Shown piece after piece: positions 1 to 14,215 of a stretch of DNA of 64,000 nt. Under the pieces are notes generated by a model, which was given only the letters and a program-made list of their open reading frames with translations, was not told the DNA's origin and did not search any database. Made by a program: the position numbers and the translations under genes. The first letter of the stretch is position 1. Every line of letters begins with the position of its first letter. The DNA is from Ecdyonurus torrentis (Eukaryota; Arthropoda; Insecta; Ephemeroptera; Heptageniidae): contig OX439127.1 in the NCBI GenBank assembly GCA_949318235.1, forward strand, positions 20,996,142 through 21,060,141, in the 5' to 3' direction.

Positions 1-434
1 ACTGAATTATTAATGTCTTATACGTGTCTGTTTTACATCAATTAGGAACCTTAAATATAACCTGCTGATCAGAAATTGTTACTGCGATATCATATGAAAG
101 AGCTACAGGACTAAAGATGTTAACCGTGGTATTAAAAATAAGTATAAAATAGTGCATGATTTTTTTTCCAGCATATTTTTCAATAATGGGTTTCTTTTTC
201 ACCGAACAATCCATTCGCTTATTTGTTAAGTAGCGAGAAAAATGGGTCACAAGGCTCACAAGTTCTGTGATTTATTTTACAAGTATGATTTAATGTTTAA
301 TCAAGTCATTTTACACTTTATAAAAGTAGCTAGGGAGACTTGTTAATTAAAATGTTAATGTAAAGTAAACAAAAGAATAATGATAGTTCATAGAAAAGTA
401 CTTAACTACTTAACACTGATTTGAAAATGCATGT

Positions 435-438
<4 letters not shown>
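1..438. other. AT-rich unique sequence
   Basis: No gene, motif or repeat structure recognised. The short open frame on the minus strand has no recognisable domain. Confidence 0.5.

Positions 439-499
<61 letters not shown>
439..499. repeat. (TA)n microsatellite
   Basis: Uninterrupted TA tract of about 60 bp. It abuts the left end of the hAT-like element at 500, and another TA tract follows that element's right end at 1911. This suggests insertion into a TA tract. Confidence 0.95.
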
Positions 500-502
<3 letters not shown>

Positions 503-1196
503 TGGCGTGCGGTCCATATATGCAATTAATGCAATGCATGAGTAGTAATTTATTCCAGAATATTAATTTTTCTTTAGTTTAAAATATTTCCACTGTTCAT
601 AGTTCATAATGTTTCAAAAACTACCGCGCGGCAGATAATGTTTTGTAAAAAAAGAGGGGAAAAGAAGTAGAGGTGGTAAAATATGCAATCGACTAGACTG
701 CGTGGTGAAGCTATGGCTATAGCGAGAAGCACGGTAGGGGTAGCAAACGCAGCATTTACAGAAAATTAACACACGTTTCAATACACCAACAAAAATGTGA
801 TTTCTAAAACTGCATCGGCGGCGCAGAATCACTGCGCAAGTTCATTTAGATTTTTGATTGGCTGAAAGAAATCATAGCGCGAAAGATCCAAAATCTGAAT
901 GAAAACGATGAAAAGATGAAAATCATCGAGGCGATCGGCGCCAACGAAGCAAATTTTAAAAATCAAATACTCCAAATAAATAACGTACAGTAACATATAT
1001 AACTTATACATACAAGTAATGTAAATAAAAAAAATATAAGAATATGGCCATACTTTGCACGCAAAACTAAGAATCAGATTCTTTTAAAGCGACTTAACCC
1101 AATGTTCTAAATTTAGAACTTAATATATTTAATATTTGTGTTCGATCTTCTCTAAAATAATTAAAGAAAAATTAGTAGTTTATTTTAGATTTCTAG

Positions 1197-1398
1197 CCCG
1201 CGGGATAAGCAAGGAGGGTAAAGAGACAAACTCTGACGTATAGTACAGATGTCCTTTACTGTGTGATCGAGTTAATAAAAATCTGTACACCTTCTCAGAT
1301 CAAAGAGCAAGGGGTACAATTTTTTTTACTAGTAGAGATAGAGGTGTGAATTGTACTCCATATCGTTACACTCGCGGAGCTTGCGCTTATCCCGCGGA
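1197..1398. mobile_element. Small nested inverted-repeat element
   Basis: About 200 bp with ends CCCGCGGGATAAGC and GCTTATCCCGCGGA, flanked on each side by CTAG (1193-1196 and 1399-1402), a possible 4-bp target duplication. It lies within the hAT-like element at 500-1910. Superfamily not recognised. Confidence 0.6.
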
Positions 1399-1489
1399 CT
1401 AGAAAAGTCAATTAAACGAAAAATTATAAACTATTATATATGTTTTTCTTTTGGAAAAAGAAAAAAAAAAAAAAAAAAGACTTCTGTAA

Positions 1490-1625
1490 AATGATTAGCT
1501 AAATAAAAAAAATAGACACATTCATTGGTTGATCTTGTTTTTTGAGCCGATAAAAAATCAATCTCGCTGTTGAGCAAGGACTTTTTTTTTAGAAGTTTTT
1601 TCTATTCTTATTAAGTCTTAAGTAC
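1490..1625 (-). repeat. Fragment of dispersed repeat shared with 9810-9945
   Basis: This stretch matches the reverse complement of about 9810-9945, including the shared string ACACATTCATTGGTTGATCT followed by TTTTTGAGCCGATAAAAA. It is a truncated member of the family with TIR GTTCTGTAAAGTA, whose longer copies are at 9086-9978 and 23746-24352. Confidence 0.75.
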
Positions 1626-1910
1626 TAAATAAAGAAATAACAATGAACGATCGTGTTCTAAACAAAAAGCAAAAAAAAAAAAAAAAAAAAAAATCAAAGC
1701 TGGCTATCAATATTTGTGTGTAGTTTGCATAAATCGAATTTTATTGTATTTAATTGTTAAGAGACATATTCTTTTTACGGTTTTAGTGTCAAAATACCAC
1801 GTGATCTCAAAAAAATTCGCGCCTGCGGCGGGCTCTTCTGGGGGGCTGCGCCCCCCAGACCCCCCGTGGTTTGTTGCATGACCTGCTCCAGGAACCACCG
1901 CACGCCACTG

Positions 1911-1965
1911 ATATATATATATATATATATATAATATTATATATATATTATTATATATCGCACGC
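1911..1965. repeat. (TA)n and interrupted TA tract
   Basis: TA tract with imperfect ATTATT interruptions, directly abutting the right end of the hAT-like element. Confidence 0.9.
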
Positions 1966-2001
1966 ATAGAATGAAAAGCTCGTATTAGAAATTCCCGTGT
2001 T

Positions 2002-3001
2002 TTCGAAGTTTGAATCACTAGAACTCAAAAATTAAAAGTCAGAAAAAATTGAAATTATTTTGTTCCTGTGACTTATATATCTGACAATACATTTGATAAA
2101 TTTCAAATTTTTATTGCAAACAGTTCGCTCACAAATTAGTAATTAGTAAACTAAAACACCCTGTTTTGTTGTTCAAAAAACTGAAATTAAAATTATTTTT
2201 CCCATGCAACAACAAGCAATAAAAATTTCAAATTGATATCATAGATTCAAGAAATGTTACTTATTCTTAATGTACAGTTGAAATTTTTTTGCAAGCAACC
2301 CCTTTGTCAAAATTTGTAAAAAAAAAAACGATCTCGCATTGTATTAATGCTTTGAAGCTGAAATTTATTTTAGGAGTGCAATTTCATATTCTTAAAAGAT
2401 TTCTTTGCAATATACAAAATTATTTTAAAATTAACTAAACTTATGAATTAATTAATTTATAACCCCTGTATGTACTATGTACGCAAGAAGCAGTACATAA
2501 AATGCCTGATGACCGCAACCAGCAGTACATCAAATTTTTAAAAACTCATTTAATATTATGAAAATAAGATATTTACATTATTAGCAAAAGAACATTTAAA
2601 GGATTCAAAATTGCACCCCTAAAATAATTTTCAGCTTCAAAGCATTAATAGAACGCGAGATCCGTTTTTTGCAAATTTTGGCAATAGGGTTGCTTGCAAA
2701 AAAATTTCAACTATACATTATGAATAAGCAACATTTCTTGACTCTATGATATTAATTTGAAATTTTTATTGCTTGTTGTTGCATGGGAAAAATAATTTTA
2801 ATAACACATTTTTGAACAACGTTCGAAAACAGGGTATTTTAGTTTACTAATTGATGAATTGTGAACGAACTGTTTGCAATAAAAATATGAAATTTATAAA
2901 ATATATTGTCAGATTTATAAGCCGCACGACAAAAGTAATTTCATTTTTTTGTGACTTTTTATTTTTGTATTATAACGATTCAAACTTCAAGATTATTATT
3001 T
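2002..3001. mobile_element. Foldback element, 1 kb palindrome
   Basis: Two arms of about 420 bp (2002-2420 and 2575-3001) are diverged reverse complements. Matching landmarks include GAAGTTTGAATC at the outer ends, TTTTTCCCATGCAACAACAA at 2197 against its complement near 2773, and TTGAAGCTGAAA against TTTCAGCTTCAA nearer the centre. The 150-bp spacer contains a short repeat of GTACAT/GTACTA type. There is no open frame of note. Superfamily unknown. Confidence 0.8.
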
Positions 3002-4654
3002 AGAAGTCGAAGTCTGAAATTCAAAATTTTACTCCCTAATTTTTAATATAATTTCAAACTTCATTGAATTTATTTAATGGCAACTACATTATGAAATAAT
3101 AATAAGTACATGCTTGTGATATTTTAGCATTCAAATTCAACGCGTATTTTCCTTATAAAGTTTTAAAAATGGTACATGGTTACATATACCTACATTAGGC
3201 CAATTTATAGGTAAGAAATTTTTTTTAATACTAATATTGGGCCTTCTAGCTTTATAATTTTAAAAAACAACAAAAAATCAACATTATTTATGGACACCCA
3301 CCAAAATTATATCACTGTTCAAAAATAAATTAATAATACTATTCAAAATTTTCTACTTTTACAACTTTTTGTCAAACCACTGCATTACCTAATTTTCATC
3401 CTTAACGTAATAGCAACTAGCTTCTATTTTGGATTACATAAAAAAAAAATATATTAACATGAGAGCTTAATATTCAATTCATATTATAATATTCTAGCTT
3501 CTTATATACTTATAATTTTTTTCATCATTCTATTTTCTTTTCAAACATTTTTTAATATTTTAAATTCATCGTATTAAATTTACTTAAATTTTACATAAAA
3601 GAACTAATTTTTTGCTCTACACTGTAAAAATAATATGTATCGAATACATTTTTTGTGTATCACATACATATTCTCTATATTAATATGAGGTAAGGTAAGG
3701 TAACTCAGAAAACATGTACGAGACATATAAAAAAATAAATTTGATGCATTATATTTTTTTAAGTGTATGTAACTTATTCTATAGAACGTAAAAATTAATC
3801 AATATTAGCTGAGCTCTATCAAAAAGAGAGACGTTTGGCTAATATAAAAAATAGCATAGTATAAAAGGATAAAAATTGGTTGCTTTGTGAGTGATTTTAT
3901 TGTACTCTGTTTTTTCATACACTTGACTTGCTGGCTTATATTATTACATTTTATCTTCTCTGATAAAATATAGGTGTAGGAGTGGTTGAATTTTTAGAAG
4001 TTTAATATTATAAAATGTAGTTTCTTATTTATTTTCAATAAAATACTTATAATATATCCTACCGTGCCTATTTTAGGTTTCATTAATTAATTACGTTCCC
4101 TTTTTAAGTTGTAATATTATTTAATTTTCAAACATTAAAATGTCAAAAGTTTCTTAAGTTTTAATTACCGTGTAAAATTAATTTTTTTTAACGTTTATTA
4201 TATTTATCATGATAAGACTGGTTTTATATTTTCTAAATAATGAAATAAAATAAAAAATAATAATAATAAAATTTAAAAAAATAAAATAAAAATAGCGTGT
4301 GGTTCCGTTCTTCAATCTTTCACCAGTAAGTACACCTAAAAAGGAACAGGAGAGTGGATAATATACTGAAAATGCTGGAACAGATAAAAAGAAAAAAAAT
4401 TGTGAAATATTAAAAAATATATATATATATATATTAGATAATTTATTTAAAATGAATTTTTATAGTAGTTTTTTTTTCTTTTTTATTTAAAAAAATAACA
4501 AATATAATATTAATATTATCAATATTAATGTTATTTATGTAACAATAAACAATGGGTGCGATAATAATTCAAGCTATAACAATATAAACATTTATTTATA
4601 TTGCAAATAGAACAGGCAAATTAAAAAAAACTTGAAATCTGACAGTAATTTTTA

Positions 4655-4686
<32 letters not shown>

Positions 4687-5655
4687 ACTAAATCATTACT
4701 TTTAATATTTAATATTTTATTAATATTTGGAACATTTGATTTAAAGAAAATTAGGAAACATCATACAACAATTGTTATACAATTAGATAAAACATAAGAG
4801 AATAATATCGCAACAAGAATAGAAACACCTGTCAAGTTAAAAATATAAATAGTAAAAAATAATAATAATTTTTTTTTTTTTTTTTTTTTTGTGTATTTTA
4901 TCTCAATCAATCTATCTTTTTATCTGTATAGTTACAAGAAGTAGCCATTATAAAATCACCGTCCAAACACTTTTATTTTGCGATTGAGCTACTTACGTTC
5001 AAGAAAAAGTTCCAGTAAAAGTATTATTTTGTGAAACTTATTAACAAATTGAATAAATACAAACGCTATTCTTTTTAGTCATGAATTTGGATAAAATTTA
5101 AACGTTTTATTCTCCTAGTAATGTTTTCTGTGCGAATTTCTAATATTGCAAAAATTACATTAATTTCTGTACTCTTAATCTCCATTTAAAAATTATAATG
5201 ACAAAACAATCAAAGGAATAAATATTTAAACAATAGTATTTGACTCTTATATTTAGTATTAGTAATTGCAAATCAAAAGAAAATAAAACAATACTTTTTA
5301 GAGAAATTGTATATTTTGATTCCTTATGAAATATTTCTCAAATACATAAAAATATTAAATAAAACGAAAAAGAAATGATAAAAATAAAAGCAATGTAAGT
5401 AATACCCTGTCATGTATAATATTTGTGTGCAGTAAAATAACTGAAGTACCTATTATGACGATGAACAAAAATAATACCTCATGTAATTAATTTCCTGTCG
5501 TGTTGTTATTATTGTTTTACAATTTCTACTGTATCATCTTTTATTTTTTAATTGTGACTATTATTGAAGATCTTCTCCCTGAGGTAAAGAGAATAAAAAC
5601 ACAATTAATTCTCACAATTTAGAAAAATAGTTCATAACAAAGAAATTGAAAACAA
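3002..5655. other. AT-rich, no gene seen
   Basis: Contains poly-T runs at about 4663-4686 and 4869-4890, a short GGTAA repeat near 3688-3702 and a short TA tract near 4418. No protein or RNA gene recognised. Confidence 0.5.
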
Positions 5656-6332
5656 TTAAATGAAGAACACAAAGTGACGGATATAGAAGTAGTTATAATG
5701 AAGAAAAAATTATATTGATAGAATTTAATAAATTTAAAATTAAATATAAAATATTTTATTGGTTCAGGCAGATCATAGTAACAAGGATTTACAATAAGTG
5801 TAGGTTTTAGCCATAAATCTAATTACAATTTATTTACAATAATCAAAATTAATTGAAACAACTATTTCACTTTAGTTGGATTTTGTCTTTTTTTATCGCA
5901 CAATAAATTTGAAAATTGTTTTGTAGTCTTTATTTTAATATTAATTCTGATGTTTACTATTGAATACAGTAATATCATCAGCATAAGTATTGAGAATAGC
6001 ATCTGTAATGTGTATATAATTGAATGATCTGCAATCTGTAAATTATACGTCAATAATCATAAATACAGTAAAGATGATTTTTTACTTTTATAAAGCCTAA
6101 AGAAACGAACTCAAAATAACATTAGAATTGTGACATCATTCAAAGAAAGTTATTTTATCGCGTAACATAAACAAACCTTGACTCTTCCCCTTTTTTTTTC
6201 TATATATTTTTTTTTTCTTTTTTAAATCTAATTTATATTTTTAATGTTATTTGATGCTACTTTTTTATTACTTTTAAAAAAATATATATAATAAGAAAAT
6301 CAGTGCAGTTGTAGAAGTTGATATAAATTTTC
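5656..6332 (-). pseudogene. Module A, solitary copy: LINE-like 3' end with YADD motif
   Basis: Nearly identical to the four module A copies of the 12-21 kb array but 6.7 kb upstream of them. On the minus strand one frame reads FNYIHITDAILNTYADDITVF (split here as FNYIHITDAI then LNTYADDITVF), with YADD encoded at about 5965-5989. That resembles the catalytic box of a non-LTR reverse transcriptase. The frame stops soon after, and an AATAAA-containing 3' end (CCAATAAAATATTTTA) follows about 210 bp on, so most of the C-terminal part of the enzyme is missing. A different minus frame is open for 63 codons in all copies, but it is probably incidental. The RT assignment rests on one short motif. Confidence 0.5.
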
Positions 6333-6895
6333 GATTAAATATTTTTTCTTTTATATATATATATATATTTATAATATAACTTTGCAATATTTTCTTCTTT
6401 GTGAGAATTTGAAATAAAGTTTGAAAGAGTCATATATTATAAATAATAATATCTATATTATTATTAAAGGTATTTTTATAATTAAAAAATATTTGAATAC
6501 ATTTTGAATACTAAAGTAATATAATAATGTTTTCAAATATTTAGCATTAATAATAGATAAATAATTGCATGCTACAAATTAAATCTTACAATTATTTAAC
6601 TTTTAGGAATTTGAATATGTTTTATTAGAATATTGCAAACCAGCATAATTAGATAATTATATTAAATTATTGAAAAAACACAATGTAATGCAAAACATAC
6701 ATTGATCAATGATCAGGATTGTTAATTTCAATTAACTATTTTAATAATTATTAGACATGTGCATGTAGGAATTTTCAAGCTAGTTCATACTTGAAAATTA
6801 AACTACAGTATATTGAAGTGGTATTTTGTGCATCGGAAAATATTTCATGAAATATTTAATTATGATAATAATTCATTATATGAACATAGTTTTAT
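6333..6895. other. AT-rich, no gene seen
   Basis: Short TA runs near 6353-6367. Nothing else recognised. Confidence 0.5.
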
Positions 6896-7212
6896 TTAAA
6901 GGCGTAGAACACCTTGAACAAAAAAGTTGTATAATATCCTAACAAACCTAAAAATCAACATTGATTTGTCCAGAGTCATTGATTTCCAATTTATTTTCCA
7001 TTCACAAAATGGCACGAGCGGTCAATGACGTCACAGCTCGCCTGGTCCACTCGCGCGTAAAACAAGTGACCTGTGACGTCAATGATCACTCGTGCCATTT
7101 TATGAATGGAAAATAAATTAGAAATAAATAACTCAAGCCAAATCAAAGTTGATTTTCATGTTTGTTAGGATATTACACAATTTTTTTTGTTCAAGGTGTT
7201 CTACGCCTTTAA
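6896..7212. mobile_element. piggyBac-type palindromic MITE (copy 1)
   Basis: Element 6900-7208 is a near-complete palindrome with ends AGGCGTAGAACACCTTGAAC and the complement. TTAA stands directly outside both ends, the classic piggyBac target duplication. Two TGACGTCA (CRE-like) octamers sit symmetrically near the centre. Related copies lie at 26593-26928, 37382-37622, 52031-52366 and 62100-62435. Confidence 0.8.
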
Positions 7213-8285
7213 TAAGAATAAGTATTTTTTTTTATGTAAACTATAGCTTTTTTATTATAGCTTAGCTTACAGTGTATATGCGCATGACGTCATACTGGAG
7301 CAATGAATAACATTGCTAAACATAGAACAAACGTGATTATTGGCTATGTACTTTGGAAAAGCATTTATTTTTTTGTTATTATCATTATTATTCTCGCATA
7401 CTTGATGCTCTAAAAAATATTGTTACGCATTTTTCAAGTAATGACAAAATGTGCAATTTTCCCATTCCGGTTCATGTTATTTAGTGCTCACATATGATAT
7501 CATCTTTTATATTAATGCAACTACCATAGGTTGCCTCTTGAACACGTTATATACTTTCATAACTTCCATCGGGCAGCGTTAATATATTTTTTTTTAATGT
7601 AATGCGCGTACAATGCTTTTTTTAAAATGATTTTAATTAAATTATTCTTTAATTAAGACTTGAGTTTCAAATTTCTGCAGATGAAATTATTTTTCACATG
7701 GTTAAATAAATCTTTTTTTAAATTTCCATTGCAAATCAATTTTAATTTTTTTCCCCCTATTCGTTTTATTCTGCACATAATGTGAAGTCCATCTACACAC
7801 AGCTCATAGATAAAATTTAATTACAGTGGTATGATGTTGTGTGTGGTCATACTCTTGTACAAGCTCACTTGATTAACTAGAAAATTCTAAGTGAATTTCT
7901 TTGTTTTCCTACTTGTGCTCTTTCTCTCTCATTTTCTCATGCAAATACTATAATTAATGAAAATATAAAGAATTCCATTTTATAAATCTATTCAATTCTC
8001 TTTTCTTTTACGTAGTTTTTTTAATAAATTTTTTAATTAAAAACAAATAAAAATGTTAATCTTACTAACAATGACGTTTTACCATCCTCAACAAAAGTAT
8101 CCTCTTGACCTATTTGTCACCTTTACTTCCCCCCCCCCCACCCATATTACGTAATCAAATTAACACTTGTAAGTAAAATTTTAAATTCATATTTTGACCT
8201 TTTGATTTTTTTTAATGTAATTGGAAGTCATCGGTAAAAACTCTCAATGACGCGTGACCTTTAGATAAGGAAAAAAAAATGAAAT
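7213..8285. other. AT-rich, no gene seen
   Basis: A poly-C run lies near 8131-8139. No gene recognised. Confidence 0.5.
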
Positions 8286-8453
8286 TATTGACTAATAAAG
8301 AAACAACTAATTTGAAGTCGACTTTAAGTGATTTTGGTCACACCCACTTCCGTTTCTACTTACTACTCATGCGCAGTGCGTCGAAACGGAAGCGGATATG
8401 AGAGAAATTGCTTATAGTCGGTCTCCAAACAGTTGATCCTTTATTAGTCAATT
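8286..8453. mobile_element. Small inverted-repeat element
   Basis: About 167 bp with ends ATTGACTAATAAAG and the complement, and an inner inverted pair CTTCCGTTTC / GAAACGGAAG. Probably a MITE; class not determined. Confidence 0.55.
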
Positions 8454-9085
8454 ACAGGTTTTATAAAAACAGAAATGATAATTGATAATAATAATAAAAA
8501 TAATTTGTAAAATGACCCCACAAATTTCTTACAATATTATCTACAGTTTTTTATAATGTGAGCTAAAATAAAAATTACATTTCTCTACGTTTTAAACTTC
8601 TACTCTAATCCCAGTTACGGATTTCCAGTCCTGAATTAAAATGACAAAATAATTATTTATTTGTTAAGAGAATTAACTGAAAAATATTTAAATTTATATT
8701 GTTTTTGTTAAATATGTAAAGTGATACTTGAGCTCTCTAGGTTCTTATTTCATATTTTCCAGATATATTTTATAATTTTTAATCTATGGGTTTTGATGGG
8801 TTATTATACAATATAGACGGACCTCATGTTGAGCTGCTAATTAATCAGTTGATTGTACATACCACAATTCTGCACAAGCATGATATGTATAGCAAGAAAA
8901 AAATAATAATAAAAACGTCTTATCATTGTACGCGCAGACCGGTCACAGACGTCAAATTTGAGTTATATATTTGTACATTATATTTTTCTTTATAAACTCA
9001 AATATCAATATTTGTGAGTTTAATAAAATATATTGAATAATAATTCATTATTTATTCTTCAAATATTGACAATAAAGTCATAAGT
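8454..9085. other. AT-rich, no gene seen
   Basis: Contains a small hairpin near 8996-9021 (CTCAAATAT / ATATTTGTGAG). The 69-codon plus-strand frame at 8786 has no recognisable features. Confidence 0.45.
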
Positions 9086-9978
9086 TGGTTCTGCAAAGTA
9101 CCCACAAATATTGAGCCAGCTTCGATATTTTTTCATTGTTAAGGTATTTCTAAAGATAGGTAATCCAAAGCGGGAAAATGCACTTCCGGCGAATTACTTT
9201 TATCGATTGTTTGATGTTTGTGTTTTTTAGAACAATAAGAGCTAATGTAAATCGAGTATGTTTACGGTTCTCGTGTAAAAGAATAGTGGGCTTTTGTCTC
9301 ATAAGTGGTTTTGTAAGGAACTTCAATACAGTGCTCCCATTTTAGTGTTATACTCTAGAATTTGGAGATTATCAAATTTAAATTACAAGTGATGTAGAAA
9401 TAGCATTTATTATCACTTATTATCGCGCATTTATTTTGAATTTGTTCCCTGACTGACCAATGGAAAATAGGCAACATACACTTCAAAATCAATATTTTTC
9501 TTTTAGCACAACAAATTTTTTTAATCGTAAATTTTTTTAATAACATGGATAAATAACAAAAATCAATGTTATGAATTAACCAATATTTAAGGTCAGAAAT
9601 AAACATTAAATATTAAAATTGATTAAAAATGCACATAATGACTTGGTGAGTGTTTGTTGCCCCAGCTGTTTCCTGTTTTTAGGGCGGTCCTTCTCTTCGA
9701 ATTACCTGTTATATCAAAATACCTTATTAATTGATAGAAGAAACACCTGATCATGACGTCACTACCTGTTTACGACATTTATATAATCATTGTTATTTCT
9801 CCCTTTAGAACTTAAGACCTTTAAGAATGAACAAAACTTCCCCAAAAATTTTTCCATGCTCAACAGCAACTCATTTTTATCGGCTCAAAAAACAAGATCA
9901 ACCAATGAATGTGTCTAATTTTTTTTAGGCAGCCAATCATTGTTAACAAAACTCACTATACTTTACAGAACAAACTAT
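9086..9978. mobile_element. Inverted-repeat element, GTTCTGTAAAGTA family
   Basis: The left end GTTCTGCAAAGTACCCACAA and AATATTGAGCCAGCTTCGA matches the left end of the element at 23746. The right end near 9960-9976 reads CTTTACAGAACAAAC, the complement of the same terminus. Shared inner landmarks are CACTTCCGGCG (9180) and CTGATCATGACGTCACTACC. The right part (9810-9945) recurs inverted at 1490-1625. No transposase frame. Confidence 0.6.
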
Positions 9979-10730
9979 AATATCTTAAATAATACATGCG
10001 TGTCTTCTTTATTTATGTATCAAAGCTTTTTTTATGGTTTTTACTATATTAAAATTTGCTTTTCAAATTGAAAGCAAGTTTGAAAAAGAATGTTTAAGTA
10101 AACCTTTTCTATATAATATAATATATTTTTTTAATTAATTTCTAATTGATTTTAAATTATCGTGAAATGCAAATATAATGGTATTCCAAACGGATAATTA
10201 CTCTCCAAATATCCTTGAACTATGAAGTATTATCGTTATTACTATCGTTATTATTATTATTTTTTATATTATAATAATAATTTTTAAAAAAAAATCTGAA
10301 TAGCTTTAGTTAGCTTATAAAACTAATTTATGTTTCTATAGAAAAAGCAATTGAGATTAAACGATTTTTTCAGACCTACATAGACTCTCTAATTATGCGC
10401 AAATTTCTCGACAACGAAGAGGTGAGAAACAAAGCTTCGAAGATTATTTTTAGAACATTTTTAATATGCTGTCGTAAAATCATTAAAAGGTTTGTGTTTA
10501 ATAAAATAATAAGAACAAAAAACTGTAAAGCTCGTTGAATAAACTTATATTAAGTTTCGAGTTTAATCAACTCGAGTTTAATATTTGCATGCATCTTTGA
10601 GTGACGAGTGTATATATAATAATTAATAATTAATGAAATAATCATTCTAGTACAATATTTAACCAAATTATATGCAATTTTGCAAACCTTCAATGTAAGA
10701 AATAATCTAATTTTCCTCTACAGCTAAAAG
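9979..10730. other. AT-rich, no gene seen
   Basis: No coding or structured RNA signal recognised. Confidence 0.5.
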
Positions 10731-10734
10731 TAAG

Positions 10735-11820
<1,086 letters not shown>

Positions 11821-11888
11821 TTTAAACTTCAAATGATATAGTTTTCCTTACTACACATAAGTGTAGTTCATACTCCACGAGATGGCGA

Positions 11889-11998
11889 TATATATATATC
11901 AATATATAAATATTTGAAATATTTATCTTGCACTATAACACCATCTCAAACGAATCATATAAATGCAAATAAAGCCAAACTGTTAAAAGGAATAGGCG
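11889..11998 (-). mobile_element. Headless SINE body, inverted
   Basis: The reverse complement matches the body of the SINE at 12146-12240, including GGCTTTATTTGCATTTATAT and GATGGTGTTATAGTG. The tRNA-like head is missing or too decayed to see. It lies head-to-head with the intact copy 80 bp away. Confidence 0.75.
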
Positions 11999-12073
11999 AC
12001 AGCAGTGAATAGGCGACAGTTTGTCGTCATAGAATTGTGTAAATGCAAGTAGGGAATCAAGGTTGAATTGGAT

Positions 12074-12240
12074 GGCCGCGTAGCTCAATGGTCAGAGCAG
12101 TGGAGCGCAAATCCAAAGGTTGTCGGGTCGTTTCCGGCCGCTGTCTTTCCTTTTAACTGTTTGGCTTTATTTGCATTTATATGTTTCGTTTCAGATGGTG
12201 TTATAGTGAAAGATAAATATTTCAAATATTTATATATTGA
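12074..12240 (+). mobile_element. tRNA-derived SINE, fullest copy
   Basis: The first 72 bp (12074-12145) look like a degenerate tRNA. There is an acceptor strand GGCCGCG, a box A TAGCTCAATGG (12081-12091), a D-stem GCTC/GAGC, an anticodon stem of about 4 bp with a GCA triplet in the loop, and a box B-like GGTCGTTTCC (12126-12135). The 3' acceptor strand pairs poorly and the T-loop is altered, so a working tRNA is unlikely. A tRNA-unrelated body follows. Three further copies (15129, 17981, 19936) lack the first 17 or so bases. RNA polymerase III transcription is inferred from the boxes. Confidence 0.75.
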
Positions 12241-12344
12241 TAAATATTATAAAATATATACTTTTTCCCATATAAACTGCTTGGGTTAATTAAATATCTT
12301 ATTTCTATACATATATATTATATGTATGTATACTTTTTCCTATA

Positions 12345-13022
12345 TAAACCTGAAGAACACAAAGTGACGGATATAGAAGTAGTTATAATGAAGAAAAAAT
12401 TATATTGATAGAATTTAATAAATTTAAAATTAAATATAAAATATTTTATTGGTTCAGGCAGATCATAGTAACAAGGATTTACAATAAGTGTAGGTTTTAG
12501 CCATAAATCTAATTACAATTTATTTACAATAATCAAAATTAATTGAAACAACTATTTCACTTTAGTTGGATTTTGTCTTTTTTTATCGCACAATAAATTT
12601 GAAAATTGTTTTGTAGTCTTTATTTTAATATTAATTCTGATGTTTACTATTGAATACAGTAATATCATCAGCATAAGTATTGAGAATAGCATCTGTAATG
12701 TGTATATAATTGAATGATCTGCAATCTGTAAATTATACGTCAATAATCATAAATACAGTAAAGATGATTATTTACTTTTATAAAGCCTAAAGAAACGAAC
12801 TCAAAATAGCATTAGAATTGTGACATCATTCAAAGAAAGTTATTTTATCGCGTAACATAAACAAACCTTGACTCTTACACTTTTTTTTCTATAGTTTATT
12901 TTTTTTCTTTTTTAAATCTAATTTATATTTTTAATGTTATTTGATGCTACTTTTTTTTTACTTTAAAAAAAAATATATAATAAGAAAATCAGTGCAGTTG
13001 TAGAAGTTGATATAAATTTCGT
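12345..13022 (-). pseudogene. Module A, array copy 1: LINE-like 3' end
   Basis: Nearly identical to 5656-6332. The YADD-type motif is on the minus strand at about 12655-12685, with the AATAAA-type 3' end near 12445. Only the inner part of a reverse transcriptase frame and the 3' end remain. The same 63-codon incidental frame persists. Confidence 0.5.

Positions 13023-14215
<1,193 letters not shown>

Larger units (their letters stand above)
500..1910. mobile_element. Non-autonomous hAT-like element
   Basis: The two ends are perfect inverted repeats of 14 bp: CAGTGGCGTGCGGT at 500 and its complement ending at 1910. CAGNG-type ends suit the hAT superfamily. The last 110 bp are GC-rich with a hairpin of GGGGGGCTGCGCCCCCC type (about 1839-1856), a common subterminal feature. 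The element sits in a TA microsatellite, so an 8-bp target duplication cannot be told apart from the tract. There is no transposase frame. Two unrelated repeats, near 1197-1398 and 1490-1625, lie inside it. Confidence 0.75.

Noticed and set aside
5862..6053. 63-codon minus-strand frame conserved in five module A copies as a small gene
   Set aside because: The conservation follows from recent duplication of the whole module; the adjacent frame carries the more meaningful YADD motif.
12074..12145. Functional tRNA gene (GCA anticodon)
   Set aside because: Acceptor ends pair poorly, position 33 is C instead of U, the T-loop is altered, and a SINE-like body with four more copies follows.
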